NCBI GenBank assembly: GCA_019637195.1
Contig: JAHBWA010000025.1
Coordinates: forward strand, 1 to 64,000
Direction: 5' to 3'
DNA from: Labilithrix sp.
Lineage (GTDB): Bacteria; Myxococcota_A; Polyangia; Polyangiales; Polyangiaceae
DNA length: 64,000 bases
Shown: positions 17,111-26,497 of the stretch, one piece after another
How positions within the stretch are numbered: the stretch's first letter is position 1
How the letters are laid out: each line of letters starts with the position of its first letter
The notes under the pieces: model-generated
Told to the model about the DNA's origin: nothing
Databases searched by the model: none
Seen by the model: the letters and a program-made list of their open reading frames with translations, nothing else
Program-made: the position numbers and the translations under genes

Positions 17111-17904
17111 GCTCTCCGCGCGGCGGCCACGTCCCTCCAGTCTTCGTCTCGCACGGCGCGCCGTCTTCGGCGCTCGACGCGCCGAGCGCCGCGGAGCTCG
17201 CCGCGTGGGGGCGCGAGCTCCCGCGGCCGCGCGGCGTCCTCGTCGTGAGCGCGCACTGGCAGGCGCCCGTCCTGAGCCGCGGCTCGACGGCGTCGCGGCC
17301 GAAGCTCCTCCGCGACTTCGACGGCTACGGCGCCGCGGCGCGCGCCGCCGAGCTCGAGCACGTCGCTTACTCGGCGCCCGGCGCCTCGGAGCTCGCCTAC
17401 GAGCTCGGCGGCCTCGTCCCGGTCGAGCGCACCGAGCGCGGTTGGGATCACGGCGTCTGGAGCCCGCTGCTCCGTATGTTCCCTGACGCCGACATCCCGG
17501 TGCTGCAGCTGTCGCTCGTGGAGGGGGCGACGCCGCGGCGGCTCTTCGGGATCGGGCGCAAGATCGGCGCGCTCGCCGCGCGCGGGTACCTGATCGTCGG
17601 GAGCGGCGGCGTCACCCACAACGCGCTGGAGCTCGATCCGCGCAAGGACGCCCCGCCCTCGGAGGCCGCGCGCGCGTTCGACGCGTGGGTCGCGAACCTG
17701 CTCGCCGACGCCGCGCTCGAGGAGCTCCTCGCCTGGCGCGCGCAGGGTCCCGACGCGCGCCGCGCCAACCCGACGTCGGAGCACCTCGACCCGCTCTTCG
17801 TCGTCGCGGGGGCCGCGAGCCTCTACGATCATGCCGTCGGCTTCCCGATCCGCGGCTTCGAGCACGGTACGCTCAGCCGTCGTTGCGTCCAGTTCGGCCG
17901 CTGA
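17107..17904 (+). CDS. DODA-type class III extradiol ring-cleavage dioxygenase
   Basis: A 265-residue metalloenzyme of the LigB superfamily, DODA/YgiD branch. The likely metal and catalytic histidines are His16 (FVSHGAP), His50 (SAHW), His115 (WDHGVW), His171 (GGVTHNAL) and His253 (FEHGTL), in the order expected for the family. Members cleave catechol-type rings such as DOPA using non-haem iron or zinc; the substrate here is not evident. Translation starts at GTG in a GTGA overlap with the upstream gene, so the two are coupled. Confidence 0.88.
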   Translation: MSSPRGGHVPPVFVSHGAPSSALDAPSAAELAAWGRELPRPRGVLVVSAHWQAPVLSRGSTASRPKLLRDFDGYGAAARAAELEHVAYSAPGASELAYELGGLVPVERTERGWDHGVWSPLLRMFPDADIPVLQLSLVEGATPRRLFGIGRKIGALAARGYLIVGSGGVTHNALELDPRKDAPPSEAARAFDAWVANLLADAALEELLAWRAQGPDARRANPTSEHLDPLFVVAGAASLYDHAVGFPIRGFEHGTLSRRCVQFGR

Positions 17905-18021
17905 CCGCGCGCCGCGCTCGGGGGGCCACGGCGGTCGGGCAGGGCGAGGCGCGTGGGCCGCGCGCAGGTCGGGCCGCGCGCACCCACGCCGGCGCCGCGC
18001 GCGCAGCGATCGGCATCGGGA

Positions 18022-18507
18022 TCAGCGATGAGGCATCATCAGCCTCACGCAGAGCTCGCTCGAGCGGCACGCGGCGACGCGGGCCACGCTGTCGATCGGG
18101 TTGGTGCAGCTCTCGCTGCGGATCGCCTCGAGGCACTCGTCGAGCTCCTTGCCGTCGATGCCGCTCGGGCACTCGCTCGCCTTCAGCTCGGCGTGGATCC
18201 GCGTCCGCACTTCCCGGGCGCAGGCCTCGCCGCTCGCGAGGTGCTTGTCCGGGCCGATGTTGTTGCACGCGACCTCGCGCGCGCAGCGCGACGCCACGAT
18301 GCGGTCGATCGCGGCGTCGTTCGCGACCCACGAGGCGGCGGTGAGCGTCGTGACGCCCGCCCGGTCTTGGTCGTTCGGGTTCTTCGTCCCGTGTTCGGTG
18401 AGCGCGCCGTGCTCCTTCGAGGTGGCAGGGTCCGTGTCGCGCGCGCGGTCACGGCTGCACGCGCTCACGAGCAGCGGGACGGCGAGGAAACAAGTGACGG
18501 ATTTCAT
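18022..18507 (-). CDS. Small six-Cys lipoprotein, DUF6184-like
   Basis: A 161-residue lipoprotein with a signal ending LLVSACSRD. The mature domain has regularly spaced Cys (ASRCAREVACNNIGP, GEACAREVR, ASECPSGID, ELDECL, ESCTNP, VAACRSSELC), probably forming disulfides. The pattern matches, from memory, the myxobacterial DUF6184 lipoproteins often annotated next to natural-product genes; here no biosynthetic gene is near. The ATG at 18507 gives a good signal peptide; the upstream in-frame extension is not convincing. Confidence 0.78.
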   Translation of the reverse strand: MKSVTCFLAVPLLVSACSRDRARDTDPATSKEHGALTEHGTKNPNDQDRAGVTTLTAASWVANDAAIDRIVASRCAREVACNNIGPDKHLASGEACAREVRTRIHAELKASECPSGIDGKELDECLEAIRSESCTNPIDSVARVAACRSSELCVRLMMPHR

Positions 18508-18630
18508 GGGTGATTCCTCCGCACACCTCGAATGCAACCGAGGTGCCTCGCCGAAGCGCGAGCGTGCGGAGGTCACGGAGAAGACGACGAGAAAGGTGGG
18601 GCGCGTGGCGCCGCGGCGACCTCCGGACCG

Positions 18631-20028
18631 TCACCAGGGGAACCACTCGCGCGGCACCTTTTGCCACGCGGTGGGACGACGCGGATCGCCGTCGGGCAGG
18701 ACGAGCGAGCCGACGAACTCGGCGTGCTCGTACACCCCGCCGATGGACTTCGCGATGCTGTCGAGATCGATGTCGCTCACGACGCCGTTGCTCGTCGCTT
18801 TGTAGAACTGCACCGTGATGCGGATCGGAAACTTCGGATCGCGCTCGAACCGCAGGCCGTGCCCCTCGTTGTAGGGGCCGACGTTGGGGCCGTGGCCGAG
18901 CACGGCCTGCTCGACGTCGCTGCGGTCTTCGGCCGTGGCCGACGCCTCGGCCGGCGGCGCGGGGGGAGCAGCCTTCGCTGGCGCGGCGCCGCTTCCGCCC
19001 TTGGGCGCGCTGCTGGGGAGGTCGCCGCCGAGCCGCCCGAGCTGGTGGTGCTTGAGCGGGACCTGCACGAGGAACAGGACGTCGGCGCCCTTCTGCAGCG
19101 CGCTCTTGTCGTCCTCGGTCTTCGGGCCGCCCTGCGCGGCGATGCGCTGCTCGACGTCGCTCTTGCGCTCCGCGGTGAACGCGGCGCGGCTGCCGTTGTT
19201 GTTGAAGTACAGCTCCTGCCCCCAGCCGGCCGCGGTGAAGTCTTCGCTCTTGTTCTCGATCACCTGCATGCTCGATCCCTGGCGCGTCACGAGGATCGTG
19301 AGCACCGCGGGCGAGCCCGGCGCGGACTGGTAGTTGAAGAGGACCGGGTTGAACTGGGCCTTGCCGCTCTTCGGGATCGGGAGGAAGACGGCCTGGGCGC
19401 TGACGAGGAAGTGCGAGTCGCGCGGCGCGAGCATGTTGCCGTCGCCGAGGATCGAGTCGGGACGCGACGCGAACGCCTTGAGGTTCTTGAGCACGTCGGT
19501 GAGCGGGACGCTGCGGAGGCTGCCCGGCGAGCGCTGCTCGTTGCCGACGCGCACGAAGAAGCGATCGGCCGGGACGTCGCCCGTCTTGTCGGTGAAGTTC
19601 GGGTGCCGGATGACCGGCATGATCGACGCCCGGAACTGTCCGCTCTCGTCGCGGCGGCGGACCTGCAGCGTGAGATCCGAGATGTTCGGTCCGAGCGCCG
19701 AGCCCTGCGCGCGCCCCGTGTCCTCCCACATGACGTTGAGGAGCGACATCCTGCGGCGCGCGACGCGCGCCTGGAGATCGCCGTCGGAGACCATGCCGGC
19801 GACCTTGTCGATCACCCGGGCGTACTCCCGGCTCTCGTCCGGCGCGCGGATGCCCCAGTCGGGATCGTCGCCGTCTCCGCCCGCGGCGATCGGGTTGCTC
19901 TCGTCGGGGCCTTGCTGCTGGGCGTTGGTCGAGGTGCCGCTCGCCGGCTCCTTGATGACGATGATCTTCTCGCGAGGCCCGCAGGCGGCGGCGAGGGCGA
20001 CGAGGGACGTGAGGACGAGAGCGCGCAT
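18631..20028 (-). CDS. Large hypothetical lipoprotein
   Basis: A 465-residue protein with a clean lipobox (LAAACGPRE, Cys near residue 16). The mature part has a helical N-terminal segment, a beta-rich middle (SDLTLQVRRR, FFVRVGN, AVLTILVTRQG) and a Pro/Ala-rich low-complexity patch at about 350-375 before a final domain. No catalytic motif or family recognised. It may share transcription with the downstream small lipoprotein at 18022, 123 bp away. Confidence 0.78.
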   Translation of the reverse strand: MRALVLTSLVALAAACGPREKIIVIKEPASGTSTNAQQQGPDESNPIAAGGDGDDPDWGIRAPDESREYARVIDKVAGMVSDGDLQARVARRRMSLLNVMWEDTGRAQGSALGPNISDLTLQVRRRDESGQFRASIMPVIRHPNFTDKTGDVPADRFFVRVGNEQRSPGSLRSVPLTDVLKNLKAFASRPDSILGDGNMLAPRDSHFLVSAQAVFLPIPKSGKAQFNPVLFNYQSAPGSPAVLTILVTRQGSSMQVIENKSEDFTAAGWGQELYFNNNGSRAAFTAERKSDVEQRIAAQGGPKTEDDKSALQKGADVLFLVQVPLKHHQLGRLGGDLPSSAPKGGSGAAPAKAAPPAPPAEASATAEDRSDVEQAVLGHGPNVGPYNEGHGLRFERDPKFPIRITVQFYKATSNGVVSDIDLDSIAKSIGGVYEHAEFVGSLVLPDGDPRRPTAWQKVPREWFPW

Positions 20029-20547
20029 GAAATCAACCGGTCCTTTCCGAGTGAGGGAGGTGCTCGGCTTCCGACGCGCTCGAGCCGCTCGGGATCTGCG
20101 CGCCGGCGCAGAAAAACGCTGTCGAGCGGGCGCGTTCCGCGCCGGAGCCACCACCCCTCACGGCCCAACGGCCGAGCCGGCGTCGAGCTTACACGAGCGC
20201 CCGCGCGGCGGCGCGCGTTCCCTCCCCCGAACCGGCTTCGTTAGCACCCGCCGCGCGTCACGCACGCCCTTTTGGGATGTGGGACAACCGATTTGATCGG
20301 GTACGAGCACTTGCCGTTCCATCGGTGAGAAAACGGGGCGTCCGGCGCGCTTTCCACATTGACCGAGGCCCTTCCATCTCGTAGTGCGGACGCGTTCTCG
20401 TTCTCGCAGCCCACCGTTCGCCGCGCTCACGCGTCGGGGAATCGGCTCGGGGTCGGGGCGGCGCTCCGCGTCCGACCCGACCTCGGCGCCCCGGTCCCCT
20501 GGCCGGGAATGACGCGGGTGGTCGAGCTCGGTCCGTCTCGATTCGTC
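20029..20547. other. 519-bp divergent gap
   Basis: Lies between the lipoprotein gene (leftward) and the SDR (rightward). Bases 20270-20400 are less GC-rich and contain TTGACC at 20359 with TAGTGC 17 bp on, a weak rightward promoter candidate. The in-frame extension upstream of the SDR start is not protein-like. Nothing else seen. Confidence 0.5.
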
Positions 20548-21378
20548 ATGTCTTCGCTCCAAGGAAAGACCCTCTTCATCACCGGCGCGAGCCGGGGCAT
20601 CGGCAAGGCCATCGCGCTCCGCGCGGCCCGTGACGGCGCCAACGTCGTCATCGCGGCGAAGACCGCGGAGCCGCACCCGAAGCTCCAGGGCACGGTCTAC
20701 ACGGCGCGCGACGAGATCGAGGCGGCCGGCGGCAAGGCGCTCGCGTGCATCGTCGACGTCCGGATGGAGGAGCAGATCCGCGCGGCGGTCGATGAGGCCG
20801 TCAGGACCTTCGGCGGCATCGACATCCTCGTGAACAACGCGAGCGCGATCAGCCTGACCGGCACCGTCGAGACGCCGATGAAGCGCTTCGACCTGATGCA
20901 CGGCATCAACACGCGCGGGACGTTCGCGTGCTCGCAGGCGTGCATCCCGCACCTGGCGAAGGCCTCGAACCCGCACATCCTCAACATCTCGCCTCCGCTC
21001 AACATGGAGGCGCGGTGGTTCGCGCCGCACGTCGCCTACACGATGGCGAAGTACGGGATGAGCCTCTGCGTGCTCGGGATGCACGAGGAGCTCCGCGACA
21101 GGAAGATCGCCGTGAACGCGCTCTGGCCGCGCACGGTCATCGCGACCGCCGCCGTCGAGAACCTCCTCGGCGGCGAGGAGGTCGTCAAGGGCAGCCGCAA
21201 GCCGGACATCATGGCCGACGCCGCCCACGCGATCCTCACGCGGAAGAGCTCCGAATACACTGGAAACTTCGCGATCGACGAGGCTGTGCTTCGCGACGCC
21301 GGCGTGACCGACTTCTCCGCTTATGCCGTGACTCCGGGGATGAAGGACTCGGAGCTCATCAACGACTACTTTCTCTGA
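20548..21378 (+). CDS. HSDL2-like short-chain dehydrogenase/reductase
   Basis: A 276-residue classical SDR. The cofactor loop is TGASRGIG (12-19), followed by NNASA (96-100); catalytic Ser148, Tyr164 and Lys168 (YTMAK) are present. The long segment between Ser and Tyr (PPLNMEARWFAPHVA) and the Ile-Asp tail are typical of hydroxysteroid dehydrogenase-like protein 2, an NAD(P)-dependent oxidoreductase of fatty acyl or sterol-like substrates. The open frame begins at 20359, but the ATG at 20548 gives the usual short N-terminus before the beta-alpha-beta fold. Confidence 0.92.
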   Translation: MSSLQGKTLFITGASRGIGKAIALRAARDGANVVIAAKTAEPHPKLQGTVYTARDEIEAAGGKALACIVDVRMEEQIRAAVDEAVRTFGGIDILVNNASAISLTGTVETPMKRFDLMHGINTRGTFACSQACIPHLAKASNPHILNISPPLNMEARWFAPHVAYTMAKYGMSLCVLGMHEELRDRKIAVNALWPRTVIATAAVENLLGGEEVVKGSRKPDIMADAAHAILTRKSSEYTGNFAIDEAVLRDAGVTDFSAYAVTPGMKDSELINDYFL

Positions 21379-21399
21379 CCTATCTTCTAGAGCTTCATC

Positions 21400-21437
21400 C
21401 GGCGCGCTGGCGCCGTCACCTTTCTTCGCTAGTTTTT
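21400..21437 (+). terminator. Terminator-like hairpin after the SDR
   Basis: CGGCGC / GCGCCG with a GCTG loop (21400-21415), followed by a pyrimidine-rich tail that ends in TTTTT at 21433-21437. The gap between stem and T-run makes it a moderate candidate. Confidence 0.45.
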
Positions 21438-21472
21438 AGGCTCGATCCGAGATTGAGCGCGATATAGGGAGG

Positions 21473-21721
21473 ATGCGACGTTCCATGAAACCGACGAGCA
21501 AAGAGGCAGGAGATCGCCGTAAGGCGGAGCGTCGTACGCCGCCGACCGAGCGACGTGCGGACGCCGCGCGCGGGGTCGCGGGCGATCGCCGGGCGATGGA
21601 GGGACGCGGCGTCGGCGCTGCGATGGTCGACGCGCTCGAGGACATCCTCCAGTGGGAGCGCGCGAGCGAGCGCTCTCTCAAGGTCGCCGACAAGGCGAGC
21701 TCGCCCAAGCTGTCGAACTGA
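21473..21721 (+). CDS. Small basic hypothetical protein
   Basis: An 82-residue protein rich in Arg/Glu (DRRKAERRTPPTERR) with a helical C-terminal half (MVDALEDILQWERASERSLKVADKA). An AGGGAGG ribosome site abuts the first ATG, leaving spacing too short, so the ATG at 21485 (78 residues) may be the true start. No family recognised. GDRR/ERR-type segments precede PilZ domains, but no PilZ domain follows here. Confidence 0.5.
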   Translation: MRRSMKPTSKEAGDRRKAERRTPPTERRADAARGVAGDRRAMEGRGVGAAMVDALEDILQWERASERSLKVADKASSPKLSN

Positions 21722-21764
21722 CGGCGCGCACGGTACGTAGCCGCTTCGGCTCGGAAGGATCGCC

Positions 21765-22478
21765 ATGGTTTCGCGACGGGCGCTTTGCGGCGTGAGTATC
21801 TCCGCCGCGCTCGGCATTTTCTCCGCGTGCGCCCAGGGGCAAGACGGGATCGACATCGGCGGCGGGACCGGCCCCGTGAACGACGGCGGCGCCGAGGGGG
21901 GCGCGCGCTTGCCCGGGACCGACGGCGGCGGCTCGTCGAGCGGCGATCCGGACACGGATCCCGGCGACGGCGAGGACTCCGGCCCGGGGCCTGGCTGCAC
22001 GGGCAAGGTCGTGATCAACGAGCTGCAGTGCGACGGGCCCGGCGGCGCCGAGTTCATCGAGCTGTACAACCCGAGCAGCTGCGCCGTCAGCTTGTCCGGC
22101 TGGAAGCTCCCGTACCGCGCGTCGAGCGGAAACTCGGGCGTCGCCCTGCACTCGTTCGGCTCGGGGGTGAGCATCCCGGCCGAGTCGTTCTTGCTCCTCG
22201 CGAACGCCAACTTCAGCGGCTCGGGCGCCACGAGGTTCAACGGCGGCGGCGGGCTCGGCAACAGCGGCGGGCAGGTCGCGCTCGTCGACGACGGAGCCAC
22301 GCAGATCGACGCGGTCGGCTACGGCCCCAGCACCTCGGGCGCGTTCACCGAGGGCTCTCCGGCGCCGCTCCCGTCGGGCAGCGGCTCGATCGGCCGCAAG
22401 AGCGACGGTCTCGACACCGACAACAACGCGTCGGACTTCGCGCGCTTCTCGGCGCCGTCGCCGGGCGTCTCGAACTGA
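21765..22478 (+). CDS. Lipoprotein with lamin-tail (LTD) domain
   Basis: A 237-residue exported protein. A signal with IFSACAQG as lipobox is followed by a Gly/Asp/Ser-rich linker of about 55 residues. The remaining part is a lamin-tail domain: VVINELQCDGPGGAEFIELYNPS, the SLSGWKL strand, the ASFLLLANA-like IPAESFLLLAN and a GQVALVDD segment, ending SIGRKSDGLDTDNN. Extracellular LTD domains are common on secreted bacterial proteins and are thought to mediate surface or nucleic-acid binding; no enzyme domain is attached here. Confidence 0.88.
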   Translation: MVSRRALCGVSISAALGIFSACAQGQDGIDIGGGTGPVNDGGAEGGARLPGTDGGGSSSGDPDTDPGDGEDSGPGPGCTGKVVINELQCDGPGGAEFIELYNPSSCAVSLSGWKLPYRASSGNSGVALHSFGSGVSIPAESFLLLANANFSGSGATRFNGGGGLGNSGGQVALVDDGATQIDAVGYGPSTSGAFTEGSPAPLPSGSGSIGRKSDGLDTDNNASDFARFSAPSPGVSN

Positions 22479-22554
22479 CGCCGACCGGCGAGGCGCCGCT
22501 CGACTCGCGGTCCCCGCCGAGCGCCGAGGCCGTCGGCGCTCGGGCTGCGACGCG

Positions 22555-22866
22555 CTACTTGCCGTTGCCGCCGAGGCACTTCGGTGAGGCGTTGGCCTCG
22601 GGGCTCGCGCTCCACTCCGCGGGGCTGCGCGACGTGATCGCGAGCGCGTGGACGCCGCTCTTCATCTCCTCGGCGACGGCTCCGTAGACGAGCTGGTGCC
22701 GCTTCACCGGCGAGACGCCGTCGAAGCGCGCCGAGACGACGACCACCTTGAAGTGCGTCTCGGAGCCCTTCGGCACGTTGTGCATGTGGCTCTCGTTGAT
22801 CACCTCGAGGTGCGCGGGCGCGAGCGTCTCCCTCAGCTTCGTCTCGATGCGATCCTGGACGGTCAC
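22555..22866 (-). CDS. BolA-family protein
   Basis: A 103-residue protein with the whole BolA fold: ESHMHNVPKGSETHFKVVVVS, SPVKRHQLVY and GVHALAITSRSPAEW, including the helix-turn region and the conserved C-terminal HAL histidine used with monothiol glutaredoxins to bind [2Fe-2S]. The start is GTG at 22866; the ATG seen two codons away is in another frame. A 13-residue extension with one Cys ends the protein. Likely role is iron-sulfur trafficking or stress-related regulation. Confidence 0.9.
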   Translation of the reverse strand: MTVQDRIETKLRETLAPAHLEVINESHMHNVPKGSETHFKVVVVSARFDGVSPVKRHQLVYGAVAEEMKSGVHALAITSRSPAEWSASPEANASPKCLGGNGK

Positions 22867-23087
22867 GCGACGACCATAGCACTCGTCCCCTCGCGGCGCT
22901 CGAGCTCGTCCTGAGGTCGGCGTACCAGGGCCGGGGGCCGTTCAGCGAGGCGCGCACGCGAGCTCGAGCTCGGCCGAGGTCGCGTCGATGAACGACTCTC
23001 GCAAGCGCCCCAACGTGTCGCGGAGCTCGCGAGCGACGACGGGCGAGCTCTCGATGCGGACGGAGGTGCTACGTTCGCGCGCGTCGC

Positions 23088-23600
23088 ATGTGGATCTTCG
23101 CCTACGGATCCTTGATCTTCCGGCCGTCGTTTCGCTTCGTCGAGCGCCGGCGCGCCTTCGTGCGAGGTTGGGCGCGCCGCTTCTGGCAGGGCTCGCCGGA
23201 TCACCGCGGCGTGCCCGGCGCGCCTGGGCGCGTGGTGACGCTCGTGCCGAGCGTCGACGAGCCGTGCGGCGGCTGCGCCTACCGCGTCGACGCGGCAGAG
23301 GCGGACGCCATCCTCGCGGTGCTCGACGTCCGCGAGCAGGCGGGCTTCGAGCGTCACCTGCTCGCGCTCCACGACCGGCCCGACGAGCCGCCGTTCGCCG
23401 AGGGCGTCACGTGGGTCGCCGGCGCCGCGAACGCGCACTTCCTCGGGCCGCTGCCCGAGCGCGAGATCGCCGACTACGTCCGCGCGCGGCGCGGGCCGAG
23501 CGGCACGAACGCCGACTACGTCCTCTGCCTGCGCGAAGCGCTGAGCGAGCTCGGCGTCGACGACGCGCACGTGGAGGCGATCGCTCGCCACCTCCGCTGA
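23088..23600 (+). CDS. chaC: ChaC-type gamma-glutamylcyclotransferase
   Basis: A 170-residue enzyme that releases 5-oxoproline from glutathione. The substrate loop FAYGSLIF at residues 4-11, the RRFWQGSPDHRGVPGAPGR segment, the catalytic Glu in DVREQAGFERH, and SGTNADYVLCL are all typical of the ChaC branch of the GGCT family. It is slightly shorter than E. coli ChaC. It is monocistronic and converges on rpoD. Confidence 0.9.
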   Translation: MWIFAYGSLIFRPSFRFVERRRAFVRGWARRFWQGSPDHRGVPGAPGRVVTLVPSVDEPCGGCAYRVDAAEADAILAVLDVREQAGFERHLLALHDRPDEPPFAEGVTWVAGAANAHFLGPLPEREIADYVRARRGPSGTNADYVLCLREALSELGVDDAHVEAIARHLR

Positions 23601-23685
23601 GCGCGCCTTCGCGCGGAGGACGCGCGCGGAGCGGCGCTGCGCGCCATCGCGAGGAGGGCGCGCCTTCGCGCGGAGGACGCGCGCG
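23601..23685. repeat. 28-bp direct repeat pair
   Basis: Bases 23601-23628 are repeated exactly at 23658-23685, offset 57 bp, in the gap between the convergent chaC and rpoD genes. Each copy carries internal GCGCG / CGCGC stretches able to fold. It may act as a transcription or RNA-stability element. Confidence 0.75.
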
Positions 23686-23689
23686 CGGC

Positions 23690-25015
<1,326 letters not shown>

Positions 25016-25691
25016 GGCTAATCGGCTCCGCGTGGCCCTTTGGTCTCGCTCCTGTCCACGACCACGCTCGAGGACAGACCATCGACTTCTAAGCAAATTG
25101 ATCGTTCGCTTCGCGCGCTGCTCGTTCTCTACGGACGTCGTCGCTCTCGCTCTGCTCGTTCTCTTCCACGTTCGATGAACACGTTTGATCTGACCCGACT
25201 CGCGAAGGCAGAGCGCGACGAGGTGAACACTCGGAACCCGCGCGATCTTCCTTCGAACGTTCCCCCCGGGCGCCGAGGACCGTTCGCCGTTCGCACCGTC
25301 TCGTCGAGCAGCAAGGGCACGTCGAATCGCCCGAATTCGGGTGCCGTCAGAAAGTCTGGCACGTTCGAAAGCGTCGGGCCAAAGTCGGAGCTTCTCCTAC
25401 ATGGGCGACTGTCCTCGAAATTTTGGCACTGAGGCGTGGTGGCGCGGCGCTTCTTCAAGAGTTTCCCTTGCTTCCGCGGGGCGGAGACGTAGATCGCAGC
25501 CTGTGAGCCGGCGAGCTGAGCTGTTATTTTTTCTTCCGACCGCTCGCATTTGCGCCTGCTCCGCGCTTCTATCGATGAGCGTCGGAGCTCTCTCGGCGTC
25601 CGGGCGACGGGCCGACGACGCTCCCGGCGGGTAGGGGACGAGGGGCGGCGGGCGCGCCCCCAGCGGGGAGCGACGACGGTCCAGCGGGCGC
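25016..25691. other. 676-bp gap upstream of rpoD
   Basis: Contains no convincing gene. Bases about 25090-25560 are markedly less GC-rich than the flanking genes. A perfect 12-bp palindrome (CCCGAATTCGGG, 25330-25341) sits next to a second small stem (GTGCC 25341-25345 / GGCAC 25358-25362). On the minus strand this is the rpoD leader, so it probably holds rpoD promoters and may encode a structured leader. Confidence 0.55.
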
Positions 25692-26411
25692 TCACGCGAG
25701 CGGTCGCGGGGATCGTCCGACGGCGTTGGAGAGGCGAGCCAGGTACTCGTCGCGCGGGATCTCGACGCACCCGAGCGACGCGAGGTGCGGGTTCGTGACC
25801 TGCACGTCGAACAGCTCGTAGCCCGCCGCGCGTAGCTTCGCGACCAGCGACGCGAACGCGATCTTCGACGCGTCGGTGCGCGTGTGGAACATCGACTCGC
25901 CGGCGAAGACGCCGCCGATCGCGACGCCGTAGATCCCACCGACGAGCTCGCGCCCGTCGCCGGTCGACTCCCAGACCTCGACGCTGTGCGCCCAGCCGAG
26001 GCGATGGAGCTCGCGGTAACCGCGCTCGAGCTCGGGGATGATCCAGGTCGCGCCCTTCCGTGTCTCTCCGCACATGTGCATCACGCCGGCGAAGTCCTGG
26101 TCGACCGTCACCTCGTACGGGTGGAGGCGCAGCGCGCGACGCAGGCTGCGCGACCAGCGCGGCTCGTCCGCGAGCGAGAACACGCAGCGCGGCTCGGGGG
26201 AGAACCAGAGCACCAGCGGCGCGCCGCGCTCGTCCTCGTCGTCGCCGTGCGGCCACGGGAAGATCCCGCTGCGGTAGGCGTGCAGGAGCGTGCCCGCGGT
26301 GAAGTCGCAGCCCACCGCGAGCACGCCGTGCGACGGCGCCAGCCGTGGATCAGGGAACCGCACGCGCGTCGTCGGCGGCTCGACCGGTGGATGAGGGACG
26401 CGCGCGTTCAC
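25692..26411 (-). CDS. aat: Leucyl/phenylalanyl-tRNA-protein transferase
   Basis: A 239-residue enzyme that adds Leu or Phe to proteins with N-terminal Arg or Lys, marking them for ClpS/ClpAP degradation. Family motifs are present in order: FPDPRLA, GVLAVGCDFTAGTLLHAYRSGIFPW, VLWFSPEPRCVF, CGETRKGATWI, GWAHSVEVW, LVGGIYGVAIGGVFAGESMF and the C-terminal YELFDVQVTNPHLASLG. The start is GTG at 26411; the longer open frame is antisense to the peptidase-lipoprotein gene. Confidence 0.95.
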   Translation of the reverse strand: MNARVPHPPVEPPTTRVRFPDPRLAPSHGVLAVGCDFTAGTLLHAYRSGIFPWPHGDDEDERGAPLVLWFSPEPRCVFSLADEPRWSRSLRRALRLHPYEVTVDQDFAGVMHMCGETRKGATWIIPELERGYRELHRLGWAHSVEVWESTGDGRELVGGIYGVAIGGVFAGESMFHTRTDASKIAFASLVAKLRAAGYELFDVQVTNPHLASLGCVEIPRDEYLARLSNAVGRSPRPLA

Positions 26412-26497
26412 GCGAGAGCAGTCTAGCGTGTCGGCGCGCCCGAGCGCGCGCCAGGCGGGCGCCGGCGCGCCGGGAGCGCGCCGGTCGCGTCCGCGCT

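Noticed and set aside
20359..20547. N-terminal extension of the SDR from the open frame start
   Set aside because: It is not protein-like; SDR folds start within about ten residues of the glycine loop, as with the ATG at 20548.
22930..23080. Minus-strand stretch ending RESFIDATSAELELACAPR before a stop, plausible as a C-terminus
   Set aside because: No start codon is available and the frame runs antisense into chaC; likely chance.
25345..25375. TGGCAC followed by AAAGC resembling a sigma-54 promoter
   Set aside because: The -12 element GC is not at the right position or sequence (TTGCA expected).
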